A DNA stretch of 39,290 bases. Source: a virus. Where the stretch lies: IMG/VR virus record IMGVR_UViG_3300028581_000097, positions 1-39,290 of that record; one strand, given 5' to 3'. Both the position numbers and the translations under genes were made by a program. The notes beneath the pieces were generated by a model that saw nothing but the letters and a program-made list of their open reading frames with translations, was not told the origin of the DNA and did not search any database. This document shows, in pieces, positions 31,398-39,290 of this stretch; the first letter of the stretch is position 1, and each line of letters opens with the position of its first letter.

Positions 31398-31840
31398 TTT
31401 TCCGGGTAGATAAATTTGAGAGTTGCCAGGTTACCGGAATCACAGATTTTGAACTGACCTGGAATGCCGGAAGAGGCGAATACAGCGAAAAGCTGTTCGA
31501 TATCCAAATCGCACAAGCTGTTGATTACATTTTTTCGATGGCACGCGACGCCATCCTGCTAAGGCTTGAACTTTTTTTGAAAAAGGTTATTCCAATAACC
31601 GACCGCGCCGATGATGCAGCCTTTTTGTGGGGGAAACTGGCCGAATTAAACGCTAAGGATTTTAAACCAATTTGCCAGAACATTAACTTTTTAAAAGACC
31701 GCATTTACGCACTGATCCCCGGTAAAAAAACCGACATCGAAACCGCGCTTCACCGCGATGCACAAGATATTATCGACTTCGCAAAAACCAACTGCGAAGC
31801 AAAATTTGAAAATTTTATTAATCATTTAATAGCAGCTTAA
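31394..31840 (+). CDS. Early protein of unknown function
   Basis: A 148-residue helical protein (AQAVDYIFSMARDAILLRLEL, then DAAFLWGKLAELNAKDFKPI). The ATG at 31394 overlaps the previous TGA; a GTG at 31367 would lie deep inside the upstream gene. No motif is recognised. Confidence 0.7.
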   Translation: MIFRVDKFESCQVTGITDFELTWNAGRGEYSEKLFDIQIAQAVDYIFSMARDAILLRLELFLKKVIPITDRADDAAFLWGKLAELNAKDFKPICQNINFLKDRIYALIPGKKTDIETALHRDAQDIIDFAKTNCEAKFENFINHLIAA

Positions 31841-31842
31841 TT

Positions 31843-32121
31843 ATGAAAACTGACAAGAAAAAAATTGAAAAGGAAAGATTGGACATTTATAATGCAATAA
31901 AGCATGAAATTCATAAACGAATTAAAGATGGAGAAGTAAACTCTTACTGTCGGTCATAGTGGGTTAATTCAAATAATGTAAATTATGGTTATGAAATGAT
32001 GAGTGCAAAGATTAATTATCGCATGAAAAAGTTGGTAGATGAAGGCTATTTAACTATCGAATCAAATATTTATGGGGTAAAATATAGGCTAACCAATAAA
32101 ATTTATGGAGGCCAGCAATGA
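31843..32121 (+). pseudogene. Winged-helix-like gene interrupted by an in-frame amber codon
   Basis: The frame starts with ATG at 31843 and encodes KKKIEKERLDIYNAIKHEI-like sequence. It meets TAG at 31957-31959 (after NSYCRS), then continues open for 54 codons (WVNSNNVNYGYEMM, then INYRMKKLVDEGYLTIESN) to TGA at 32119-32121. That TGA overlaps the ATG of the next gene. The second half reads like a winged helix. TAG ends other genes here (for example at 7755 and 12157), so a recoded genetic code is unlikely. Either a nonsense mutation or read-through would explain it. Confidence 0.6.
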
Positions 32122-32774
32122 AAACACATCCAATAATTTTCAGCACCAAAATGGTGCAGGCCATCCTCGAAGGCCGCAAAACGATGACGAGAAGGATTGT
32201 AAATACAACAATGCATGGTTGGGATGCACAGAAAATGCAGTTTACAATAGTTGAAAATCATAAATCTGAAACAATCGGTTGTCAGGCATATTTTAAAGAT
32301 AAAGAAAACCATTTCCATTTAGGAATAAAATGCCCTTACGGCCAACCAGGCGACGTGCTTTGGGTGAGGGAGACCCATCAGTTTAGATATAATGACATTT
32401 CTCAGCCAGCTTACAAAGCTGATTTTCCTGATAGCTTAAAAAATCAGTGCAATAGAGTTTCATGGAAACCCTCCATCCACATGCCAAAAGCCGCCTGCCG
32501 TATTTTTATACAAGTAACCAGCATCAGGGTTGAAAGGTTGCAGGATATTACTAAAAAGGATTCGATTGCTGAAGGCATTTTAAGTGATCACACTGATGGC
32601 GATTATTACTATTTCTACCCATGTAACGATCTTAGAGACGATACTTATTTGGATAACCCGATAACATCATTCTACTCACTTTGGAAATCAATCAATAGTG
32701 AAGAATCCTGGAACTCCAACCCCTGGGTATGGGTAATAGAATTTAAACGGATTGATAAACCTGAAAACTTTTAA
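32118..32774 (+). CDS. ASCH-domain protein
   Basis: A 218-residue protein with features of phage ASCH-domain proteins: MKTHPIIFSTKMVQAILEGRKTMTRRIV at the N-terminus, CPYGQPGDVLWVRETHQF in the middle (the GxxLWVRE motif), then CRIFIQVTSIRVERLQDIT and a C-terminal WVWVIEFKRI strand. ASCH domains have a PUA-like beta-barrel that binds RNA or modified nucleotides. The phage versions may act on tRNA, DNA or modified bases; the substrate is unknown. It overlaps the interrupted gene upstream by 4 bp. Confidence 0.85.
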   Translation: MKTHPIIFSTKMVQAILEGRKTMTRRIVNTTMHGWDAQKMQFTIVENHKSETIGCQAYFKDKENHFHLGIKCPYGQPGDVLWVRETHQFRYNDISQPAYKADFPDSLKNQCNRVSWKPSIHMPKAACRIFIQVTSIRVERLQDITKKDSIAEGILSDHTDGDYYYFYPCNDLRDDTYLDNPITSFYSLWKSINSEESWNSNPWVWVIEFKRIDKPENF

Positions 32775-32778
32775 AACT

Positions 32779-33099
32779 ATGCACAAACTTGAAAAATTGG
32801 GATTCGTAAAAAACACTAAAACCATCAATGGGTTTCGGCCTAATTACATTAAAGACAATAAACTGGTTTTTGTTTTCAATAAGTCGTATTGGTTGGGAAG
32901 AATAGTAAGTCTTGGATGGGCTTACAGAAATTCACCTTACACAATTATCGGAATTTTAACTGAAGATTCACCATCATTAGCAGCTTTTGATTGGGTTATT
33001 GGTCAAGGTTCAACACTGTTAACATTAAATCCTTTATCAAAAGTAGTCTATAATAAAGAGACTCAGCAACTCGACTATGTACCAATAACTGAAATTTAA
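32779..33099 (+). CDS. Small early protein of unknown function
   Basis: A 106-residue protein, beta-rich with aromatic residues (LVFVFNKSYWLGRIVSLGWAY). It starts 5 bp after the ASCH gene. The leader just before its ATG reads CCTGAAAACTTTTAAAACTATG, and a nearly identical leader precedes the next gene, which suggests a duplicated start region. No family is recognised. Confidence 0.65.
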   Translation: MHKLEKLGFVKNTKTINGFRPNYIKDNKLVFVFNKSYWLGRIVSLGWAYRNSPYTIIGILTEDSPSLAAFDWVIGQGSTLLTLNPLSKVVYNKETQQLDYVPITEI

Positions 33100-33119
33100 A
33101 CCTGAAAACTTTTAAAATT

Positions 33120-33341
33120 ATGATCATCGAAAAAATTGAAATCGCGGAGCTTCTTCCAAGCGATCTTAAACAAGGGCACCGAATAATAAATGTTGGCATT
33201 GTAAAAAGTGTGGAAGAATGGAAAAATTGCTTTAAAGTAGAAATTTATGGTAACGATCCATTTATTATTCAAAAACCATATATTTCAATAAAAGTTCTAT
33301 CCGAAAACGGAAGGCCAAAAATAGAAAAACCCATCCTCTAA
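33120..33341 (+). CDS. Small early protein of unknown function
   Basis: A 73-residue protein with an alternating strand pattern (KVEIYGNDPFIIQKPYISIKV). The leader CCTGAAAACTTTTAAAATTATG repeats that of the upstream gene. It lies 1 bp before a zinc-finger gene. No family is recognised. Confidence 0.65.
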   Translation: MIIEKIEIAELLPSDLKQGHRIINVGIVKSVEEWKNCFKVEIYGNDPFIIQKPYISIKVLSENGRPKIEKPIL

Positions 33342-33342
33342 T

Positions 33343-33591
33343 ATGACAGCCAGTAAAATCAAAATCCGCAAGCCACAGGTTGAAGAAACCAAACCAACAT
33401 GCCTGGCACCCGAAATGTTCTGCATGTTTTGCAACACAAAACTTCCACCGTTTCACGAAACGGTTGTTTGCAAAGCTCCAGCCTGCCGAACCAAACAGGC
33501 ACAACTCCAACAACTTCGCCGCGACCATCGCTGGAATGGCGAGATAGAACCTGGCTACATTTTCCAGTGTACCCAGGCATGTATTTTTTAA
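33343..33591 (+). CDS. Small zinc-finger protein
   Basis: An 82-residue protein. Cys pairs CMFC (near residue 27) and CKAPAC (near 43) would bind zinc; the helix TKQAQLQQLRRDHRW follows. A basic N-terminus (SKIKIRKPQ) supports nucleic-acid binding. It stands 30 bp before the primase-helicase gene and may assist replication, which is inference. Confidence 0.7.
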   Translation: MTASKIKIRKPQVEETKPTCLAPEMFCMFCNTKLPPFHETVVCKAPACRTKQAQLQQLRRDHRWNGEIEPGYIFQCTQACIF

Positions 33592-33621
33592 AATGATTTC
33601 CCAACCCAAATAATCTAAACT

Positions 33622-36600
33622 ATGATCAGCCCTGAAAAAAAACAGGAGGTTTTGCGTGTCGCCAGGATAGAGGATGTTGTAGCAAAATACTACGATCTTA
33701 AAAAGTCGGGGGCTTCGCTTTATACTACCTGCCCAAAATGCGGCAAATCGGGTAAAGGAAAAGGCTTAATCGTTACCAAATCGAAACAGGTTTACAAATG
33801 CTTCTCATGCGACTTTGCCGGAAACAACGCCATTAGTTTTGTGATGGAAACTCAGAACATCACCTTTCCGGAAGCTACAAAGCAGGTTGCGTCCTTGTAC
33901 AACATTGATGTTGATGAGCGCCCCGAACCCAAAGGACCGCAAAAGCGTGGCGGAAACCTGCCTGAGTCGTTCAGGAATATTCAGCTTAAGCAGTCGGGTT
34001 TGGATGAAAACGACCAGAAAGCTACCGTGTTTGTTGCCGACGATACCGAAAAGATTGTTGATACCATCGTTGCCGGTACGCGCAACCAGTATGGCGCCAT
34101 CGCCGATGGCGACGACATGATTATCTGGTATTACGACCTCGAGGGCCGGCCGGTTGAGTTTAAAACGCCAAAGCGCGACAAACTGGAGCACCTTTGGCGG
34201 ATCCGCTGGCAGAACCCCGACCTGCATTGCGATAAAAACGGCAATCCGATGAAGTACAGCAGCCCTTATGGCTCTGGTACCCATCTGTATATTCCGGAAA
34301 TCATGCGCAAAATGTACAAGGAAGGGCGCATCATCAAGCGGCTGTACATCCAGGAAGGCGAAAAGAAAGCAATAAAAGCCTGCAAACACGGGATGCCTTC
34401 GGTGGGCATTATGGGCATCCACGCGCTGGGAAGCCATGGCCAGTTACCTTACGACCTGCAGCTACTGGTGCAGCGCTGCCAGGTGGCCGAAGTGGTTTTT
34501 GTGTTGGATGCCGATTGGGACGAGCTTTCGCACTCCATCCAAACCGGATCGAAGGTTGATAGCCGCCCATGGTCGTTTTTTAATGCCGTTAAAAGCTTCC
34601 GGGAATATTTTAAAACCTTCGTTAACCTTGGGCATTATCTTGAGATTTATTTTTCACATATAAAAGCCAACGAGAATAAGGACAAAGGCATCGACGACCT
34701 GCTGACCAATTCACTTCCCGGAAAAGAGATTGAGCTTTTTGAAGATTTCGAGAAAAGCATCAACCTGAAGGACGGCGCCGGGAAGTACATTGATCTGCAT
34801 AAGATCACCACCACGAGCGATGGCAAACTGATGGAGCTTTGGTCGCTGCAGTCTGCCGAAGCTTTTGCCGAGCGTTACCGTGAGCAGCTTGAGGAAATTA
34901 AAGAATTCAAAATTGGCAAGCACCTGTGGCGCTTCGGAGAAAATAAAAAGCTGGAGCTTGCACAGCCTTTGCACGACGACGAAATATTCTGGAGTGTTGT
35001 TACTAACCAGGACAGGTCGGGGAATGACAGGCAAACCATTACTTTCGATTATGAGAATGCTTACAACTTCCTGCGCAATCGTGGTTTTGGCCGCATTATG
35101 ATGGCCAATGGTCAGTATTTCTTCTGCCATCTGGATGGGAAGGTTGTGGAGATTGTGGAGCCGTTCCAGGTAAAGGATTATGTGCTCGAAATCATGCAGG
35201 AGATCTGCCCCAAAGAGGTTCGCAACATGCTTTACCGGGGCGGCAGGATGTATCTTGGACCAGAAAGCCTTGGTTCGCTCCGGTACTTCGTCCCGGAGTT
35301 CATCAAAGCCAACCAGACCAGCCAGCGGCTGTTCTTTAAAAACAAATACTGGCAGATATCAGCAGGTGGCATCGAAGAGAAAGCCATCACTAACCTCGAT
35401 TACCATGTTTGGCGCGACAAAATCATTGATTTTGACGCTACCAAACTGAGCGAACCGATTGTAAAGATTGATAAACGCGACGGCAATTTTAGTATCAGGT
35501 TTTCGAAAGAAGGCGCCAACTGCCACTTTGCACGCTTCCTGTACAACTCATCAGAGTTTAACTGGCGCAAGTTTATTAATCCCGAAACCCGCGAAAAGAT
35601 TATGGACGAGCGCACCGCCGAAGAGCGCTTTGAAACGAACATGCACTTTGTGAGCAAAATGACGGCCATCGGGTACCTGCTGCATAAATTCCGGGATAAG
35701 AGTTGTGAGAAGGCTGTGATTGCCATGGATGGCAAGATAAGCGAAGTTGGCGAGAGCAACGGACGGACAGGTAAATCGCTCCTGGGCTTCGCCATCGGGC
35801 AGATGATCCCGCAGAGCTACATCCCGGGCAAGAGTAAAAACCTTACCGAAGATCCATTCATCTGGGAAGAAGTTACCGAGAAAACCGACAACGTATTCCT
35901 GGACGACGTGCGTACCAACATCGACTTTGAGTTCTTTTTCCCGATCATCACCGGGCGCATTACCATCAACGTTAAGGGTAAAAAGAAGTTTACCCTTACC
36001 GACGAACAAACACCCAAGCTATTCCTCACAACGAACCACGCAATAAACGGCGATACTTCATCATTTCGGGACCGGCAGGCTATTATTGTGTTTTCTGACT
36101 ATTACAACGAAACCCACAAGCCTGTCGACGATTTTGGCACCAACTTCTTTGTGGAGTGGGACAAGATACAGTGGAACCTGTTTTACAACTTCATGAGCGA
36201 TTGCCTGCAGCTATACTTTATGGCCCGCGACAATGGCTGGGGACAATCAGGATCCGGACTGGTGCTTCCACCCATCGAGCGCATCGAGATGCGCCGCATG
36301 CGCCAATTTATTGGCGAGGACTTCCTGAGCTGGGCAAACGAGTATTTTGGTATATCGGATTTCGATTCGCCTGAAGATTTAAAACAGGTTAACAGCCCGA
36401 ACCTGAACGTGCCCATCCCGCGCCAGGAGCTGTTTAATAACTTCCTTGATAAAAACCCATTCCACCGCAAGCACACCACGGCATATCGCTTTAAAAAGAA
36501 GATTACAACCTGGTGCAAGTTCCGTGGATTGCAGTTTAATCCCCTCAATTTCGACAACCAGAGCCGCCCCGGTGCCGACGACAAATCCGGCGGCGTTGAA

Positions 36601-36630
36601 AATTTTACAATAAGCAATGGAAAGTATTGA
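33622..36630 (+). CDS. Primase-helicase (CHC2 zinc finger, TOPRIM, helicase)
   Basis: A 1002-residue replication protein. A CHC2-type zinc finger lies at residues 37-63 (CPKC and CFSC). A TOPRIM-like core follows with LYIQEGEKKAIKA near 240 and VVFVLDADWDE near 295. The C-terminal NTPase has Walker A ESNGRTGKSLLG near 710, Walker B NVFLDDV near 757, and the sensor-like segment LFLTTNH near 800. This last part is close to the D5/superfamily 3 helicases. It would make primers and open the fork, so the phage would recruit the host polymerase, as none is encoded here. It overlaps the methyltransferase gene by 1 bp. Confidence 0.9.
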   Translation: MISPEKKQEVLRVARIEDVVAKYYDLKKSGASLYTTCPKCGKSGKGKGLIVTKSKQVYKCFSCDFAGNNAISFVMETQNITFPEATKQVASLYNIDVDERPEPKGPQKRGGNLPESFRNIQLKQSGLDENDQKATVFVADDTEKIVDTIVAGTRNQYGAIADGDDMIIWYYDLEGRPVEFKTPKRDKLEHLWRIRWQNPDLHCDKNGNPMKYSSPYGSGTHLYIPEIMRKMYKEGRIIKRLYIQEGEKKAIKACKHGMPSVGIMGIHALGSHGQLPYDLQLLVQRCQVAEVVFVLDADWDELSHSIQTGSKVDSRPWSFFNAVKSFREYFKTFVNLGHYLEIYFSHIKANENKDKGIDDLLTNSLPGKEIELFEDFEKSINLKDGAGKYIDLHKITTTSDGKLMELWSLQSAEAFAERYREQLEEIKEFKIGKHLWRFGENKKLELAQPLHDDEIFWSVVTNQDRSGNDRQTITFDYENAYNFLRNRGFGRIMMANGQYFFCHLDGKVVEIVEPFQVKDYVLEIMQEICPKEVRNMLYRGGRMYLGPESLGSLRYFVPEFIKANQTSQRLFFKNKYWQISAGGIEEKAITNLDYHVWRDKIIDFDATKLSEPIVKIDKRDGNFSIRFSKEGANCHFARFLYNSSEFNWRKFINPETREKIMDERTAEERFETNMHFVSKMTAIGYLLHKFRDKSCEKAVIAMDGKISEVGESNGRTGKSLLGFAIGQMIPQSYIPGKSKNLTEDPFIWEEVTEKTDNVFLDDVRTNIDFEFFFPIITGRITINVKGKKKFTLTDEQTPKLFLTTNHAINGDTSSFRDRQAIIVFSDYYNETHKPVDDFGTNFFVEWDKIQWNLFYNFMSDCLQLYFMARDNGWGQSGSGLVLPPIERIEMRRMRQFIGEDFLSWANEYFGISDFDSPEDLKQVNSPNLNVPIPRQELFNNFLDKNPFHRKHTTAYRFKKKITTWCKFRGLQFNPLNFDNQSRPGADDKSGGVENFTISNGKY

Positions 36631-37703
36631 TGAAAACGACTCAATTTGAAATACCATACCCTGATTTCAAATTTACCTATGCTGAGTTCTTTGCCGGCTG
36701 TGGTGGTTTATCATTAGGATTTGAGCGGGCTGGATTGAAATGTGTTTCAGCTCTCGAAAGGGATGCAGCAGCGGCAAACACATTCTATCATAATCTTTGC
36801 TATGAAGGCTGGACACATGTTTGGGTTGATCCTGAAGATGAGAAGACAATTAAAAACATTAATAAATGGGACCACACAACGTCAAATTTCTTGTTTCCTG
36901 ATGGTGTTGATGATAACTGGCTAACAAGTAGCAATCCTACTCCATGTTTAAATCTTTTCGTAATGGATATTATGAAATTGGATCCTGAAAATTGGATGGA
37001 ACTTTGTAAAGTGAGACCAGGAGACATAAGGATTTTCGCAGGTGGGCCTCCATGCCAGGGGTTCAGCACTTCAAACGTTAATCGTAATATTCTCGACGAA
37101 AGAAATCAGTTACCACTCCGATTCATCCATTATTGTAAAGTATGCAAGCCTGATATTGTTTTCATGGAAAACGTTCCTGGAATTGTATCGCTCGGTAAAA
37201 AGAAGGGTGATAAAGAAGGCCCATTTATTCATTGGATCAGGGAAGCTTTTGATGAAGCAGGATACGAAATGCAGTATGAAATATTGAATGCAGCAGACTA
37301 TGGGGTTCCACAGAATAGGAAAAGAGTAATATTTATCGCCAGTCGAAAGGAAATTAATTTCAAATACAGTTTTCCTGAGCCAACCCACGGTATAGGAAAG
37401 GAGGACTATGTTTCTGTTCGTGAGGCAATTTGTAGTTTGCCCCCTGTACAATCAGGAGAATCTTATGAGGGTAAGCCATATTATATTAAACCAGAGGCAG
37501 GACACGTATTGTGTTGTGGATGTCACAATTATGTGAAAGAAACACGTGTGAACTGTCAAATCTGTGGTCATTCGACTGTGAATGCAATTAAGGGTGGAAT
37601 TTTAATAGCTCCTGAATTAGGCCTCACAATGCTTGATATTAACGAAGAAAATTTAAATATCGAAGAGGCTTTAAAAGAATTCATGATAATTGAAGAAATG
37701 TAA
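36630..37703 (+). CDS. C5-cytosine DNA methyltransferase lacking C-terminal motifs
   Basis: A 357-residue protein from the ATG at 36630, which shares its A with the upstream TGA. Motif I is FAGCGGLSLGFERAG, motif II ALERDAAA, motif IV GGPPCQGFS with the catalytic Cys near residue 140, motif VI ENVPG, motif VIII QNRKRVIFIA. The usual motifs IX and X (target-side Arg block and GN.VP) are not found. Instead the chain ends with a zinc-ribbon-like CCGCHNYVKETRVNCQICGH and an acidic tail. The gene is AT-richer than the primase gene, which suggests it came from elsewhere. It may protect phage DNA from host cutting, if it is active. Confidence 0.85.
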   Translation: MKTTQFEIPYPDFKFTYAEFFAGCGGLSLGFERAGLKCVSALERDAAAANTFYHNLCYEGWTHVWVDPEDEKTIKNINKWDHTTSNFLFPDGVDDNWLTSSNPTPCLNLFVMDIMKLDPENWMELCKVRPGDIRIFAGGPPCQGFSTSNVNRNILDERNQLPLRFIHYCKVCKPDIVFMENVPGIVSLGKKKGDKEGPFIHWIREAFDEAGYEMQYEILNAADYGVPQNRKRVIFIASRKEINFKYSFPEPTHGIGKEDYVSVREAICSLPPVQSGESYEGKPYYIKPEAGHVLCCGCHNYVKETRVNCQICGHSTVNAIKGGILIAPELGLTMLDINEENLNIEEALKEFMIIEEM

Positions 37704-37728
37704 ATGTTTCACTAAAAAATAGAAAATT

Positions 37729-38088
37729 ATGCTTAAAATGATTGTAACCGAAAAACTAAACAGCGCACCTGCAAAAGCTGTTAAAATCCTGCTTGAATAT
37801 TGTAAGAAAGAAAAAATCGAAAACCCAATGCTTTTGGCGACTATTGGTGTTAGTGATGGATCCAGATACAAGCTAACTTTTGAGCGGGTTGATTTGGAAG
37901 AAAAGGAGGCTACGAAAAGGGTAAGATTTTTTCCGACTGATACAGACGAAACATTTGATGGAACTGTAATAGATGAAAAGTCTAATTTTTATGTGGTAAT
38001 TCCTGACCAAAATCGTGCATTAAGGCAAAACTGGAATAAAAAAAGGTGTAAAGAAATTGCTTTGGAAGAAAAGGAGGCTACGAAATGA
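37729..38088 (+). CDS. Small early protein with repeated LEEKEATK segment
   Basis: A 119-residue protein. The word LEEKEATK appears near residue 57 and again at the C-terminus. At DNA level a 25-bp block (37893-37917) is repeated exactly at 38061-38085, the second copy including the end of the gene. The rest is alpha/beta (RYKLTFERVDL, NFYVVIPDQN). No family is recognised. It overlaps the next gene by 4 bp. Confidence 0.65.
   Translation: MLKMIVTEKLNSAPAKAVKILLEYCKKEKIENPMLLATIGVSDGSRYKLTFERVDLEEKEATKRVRFFPTDTDETFDGTVIDEKSNFYVVIPDQNRALRQNWNKKRCKEIALEEKEATK
37893..37917 (+). repeat. 25-bp direct repeat with second copy at 38061-38085
   Basis: The block begins TTTGGAAGAAAAGG and ends GCTACGAAA and is identical in both places, 168 bp apart, in the same reading frame. 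The interval is a multiple of three, so recombination between copies would shorten the protein without shifting the frame. Confidence 0.85.
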
Positions 38089-38447
38089 AAACCACAGTAA
38101 CAGCAATCTTCCCGGGAGGAATTGGCGAAGTTGAAATAAGCCGTGAACGTGCAGATCAGATTTTGAGACTGCAAAAGATCATCAGAGAGCAAAGAGAACT
38201 AGAACTACAACCATACCAGGTAACACAATCGTGGCGCACTACCACTTATGATTATAAAACCAGAAAATGGAAAACCTATCCGGTTTTTTATGTTAAACAA
38301 ACCGAAAACGGACCAACAAAGCGGGTTTCATTAGAGACTGGTATTAAGTTGATAAAGAATAAAAGGTGCGGGCTTACTGGCGATATGAAAGTGTGGATGA
38401 TGGAAAATGGTTATGGTGAAGTTGTTAAAGATTTACTGCACTCGTAA
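38085..38447 (+). CDS. Small early protein of unknown function
   Basis: A 120-residue basic protein with a helix REQRELELQPYQVTQSWRT and Lys/Arg-rich middle strands. The start overlaps the previous stop by 4 bp. No family is recognised. Confidence 0.65.
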   Translation: MKTTVTAIFPGGIGEVEISRERADQILRLQKIIREQRELELQPYQVTQSWRTTTYDYKTRKWKTYPVFYVKQTENGPTKRVSLETGIKLIKNKRCGLTGDMKVWMMENGYGEVVKDLLHS

Positions 38448-38448
38448 G

Positions 38449-38727
38449 ATGGAAAACACAATTACAAACCCAGTAAGAAAAACAACTAGTGTTGACTTTC
38501 TAACCAGACATTTTGAGCAAATGACACCGTTTCGTAGGCAGTTACATTTGGCACATTATACCAAGCTTATTGATATTGAAGAAGGAAGGTTGATTTCTAA
38601 GTTAATGGTAACAGGTAAGATTTTTTACTACCAAAAAATGCCTTGGATGTTTGTATCCTGGAAAGAAGGTTTGAGTATTTTGAAAGAGGTAATGATAGCC
38701 AAAGGAGAGATAACCGATGAAAGTTGA
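38449..38727 (+). CDS. Small early protein of unknown function
   Basis: A 92-residue protein. The ATG at 38449 is chosen over an in-frame ATG at 38407, which lies within the previous gene. It is helical with a hydrophobic and aromatic end (GKIFYYQKMPWMFVSWKEGL). It overlaps the next gene by 11 bp. No family is recognised. Confidence 0.6.
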   Translation: MENTITNPVRKTTSVDFLTRHFEQMTPFRRQLHLAHYTKLIDIEEGRLISKLMVTGKIFYYQKMPWMFVSWKEGLSILKEVMIAKGEITDES

Positions 38728-38986
38728 AGATTTACGATTTATCGTTTTTGTGCTCGATTCGAAAATTGAACAGCACGACGGCAAAGTATTTACCAGCATG
38801 TATGATGCACGTAAATTTGTAAAGGATTGCATTGATGAAAAGTGGGGCAGCAAAATGATTATCGGTTCATTTGTTTTTAATCAGGAGCACAAAGAAATGA
38901 ACATCGAATTTATTGAAACGTACGAATTTCCCTTCAGTAAAAAGAAGATCAGCCAACTTAATCTTTTTGAACATTATCAATTATAA
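38717..38986 (+). CDS. Small early protein of unknown function
   Basis: An 89-residue alpha/beta protein (FIVFVLDSKIEQHDGKVF, then YDARKFVKDCIDEKWGSKM). No family is recognised. It lies 13 bp before the next gene. Confidence 0.65.
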   Translation: MKVEDLRFIVFVLDSKIEQHDGKVFTSMYDARKFVKDCIDEKWGSKMIIGSFVFNQEHKEMNIEFIETYEFPFSKKKISQLNLFEHYQL

Positions 38987-38999
38987 CAACAGAACTATT

Positions 39000-39191
39000 A
39001 TGAACGAAAAAACGATTTTAAGAGCGCAGTTTGACGGGTGTAAAGGAGCATGGAAGATTGTGAAAAAGACTTTTAACGGTGCTGGTGGATGGGCAAAGTT
39101 TGCCGAATGGTATCTTAATAAAGAAACGGATGAAAGATATATCGACAGCTTGGTTGCTGATTTTCCGGAACTGTACGAAAAGGAGCCTTAA
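39000..39191 (+). CDS. Small early protein of unknown function
   Basis: A 63-residue protein from the ATG at 39000; an in-frame ATG at 38913 would overlap the previous gene. It has a compact aromatic helix pattern (GAWKIVKKTFNGAGGWAKFAEWY). No family is recognised. Confidence 0.65.
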   Translation: MNEKTILRAQFDGCKGAWKIVKKTFNGAGGWAKFAEWYLNKETDERYIDSLVADFPELYEKEP

Positions 39192-39192
39192 T

Positions 39193-39290
39193 ATGAAAAA
39201 ATGTACAAAATGTGGTATTGAAAAGCCTTTGAGTGAATTTGGAAAAGATTCACACCAAAAATCAGGTTTGAAGCTTAGATGCAAAGAATG
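39193..39290 (+). CDS. N-terminal part of a zinc-ribbon protein, probably an HNH endonuclease (partial)
   Basis: The frame opens with MKKCTKCGIEKPLSEFGKDS and runs past the window end after RCKE. The CxxCGxxKPLSEF start with a Cys expected next is the zinc ribbon that often stands before HNH nuclease domains in phage genes. The catalytic part is outside the window, so the nuclease call is inference. Confidence 0.6.
   Translation, partial: MKKCTKCGIEKPLSEFGKDSHQKSGLKLRCKE

Noticed and set aside
31843-32121. Amber recoding (TAG as a sense codon) in this phage
   Set aside because: TAG is used as a normal stop at several confident gene ends (7755, 12157), and no suppressor tRNA is seen.
1-39290. 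tRNA or rRNA genes
   Set aside because: No cloverleaf with TTCRA-type arm or rRNA signature was recognised by eye on either strand; a tRNA scan would settle it.

Overview
The window looks like part of a tailed bacteriophage or prophage of a Bacteroidota host. Terminase, portal, holin, tape measure, tail fibre and tail spike genes run in virion-assembly order. They are followed by a divergent repressor/Cro-type switch and a block of early genes with a CHC2-TOPRIM-helicase replication protein and a C5 DNA methyltransferase. The Bacteroidota assignment is an inference. It rests on absent Shine-Dalgarno sequences, a TTG...TAnnTTTG-type promoter at the switch, AT-rich leaders directly before ATG codons, and the style of the portal-to-tail genes. 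Both ends cut through genes, so the element is incomplete. I see no integrase, DNA polymerase, tRNA, endolysin or recognisable major capsid protein.

Layout: (1) 1-470 holds the end of an upstream gene, a terminator and a 68-bp tandem repeat. (2) 468-4590 is a packaging operon: SEC-C protein, PLD-like protein, small-terminase candidate, unknown protein, large terminase. (3) 4591-8560 is the most unusual part: four full copies and one deleted copy of a roughly 225-240 nt structured RNA. Each copy ends 6-7 nt before the ATG of a small gene, and each unit is closed by a strong intrinsic terminator. The small genes include a SymE-like protein with a zinc-ribbon partner. A separate pair of genes with its own operator-like promoter sits between copies 4 and 5. 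(4) 8649-27575 holds a secreted protein, portal, adaptor candidates, holin-like protein, tape measure, tail proteins, two fibres that share a C-terminal domain, and a beta-helix spike. (5) 27579-29026 is on the minus strand: a gene with a duplicated 3' end and an HTH repressor. (6) 29168-39290 is the rightward early operon. It includes a second candidate structured RNA at about 30711-31014, an amber-interrupted gene, an ASCH-domain protein, the primase-helicase and the methyltransferase.

Working model: the divergent HTH genes decide between maintenance and the lytic course; the early operon replicates and methylates the DNA; the right-pointing late genes build a long-tailed particle. The repeated RNA leaders are the best candidate for an undescribed system. 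Several stems are kept by compensatory base changes between copies, and the fixed distance to the start codon suggests cis control of translation or processing of accessory genes. A relation to IscB-type omega/HEARO RNAs cannot be excluded by eye, but no such nuclease is encoded here.
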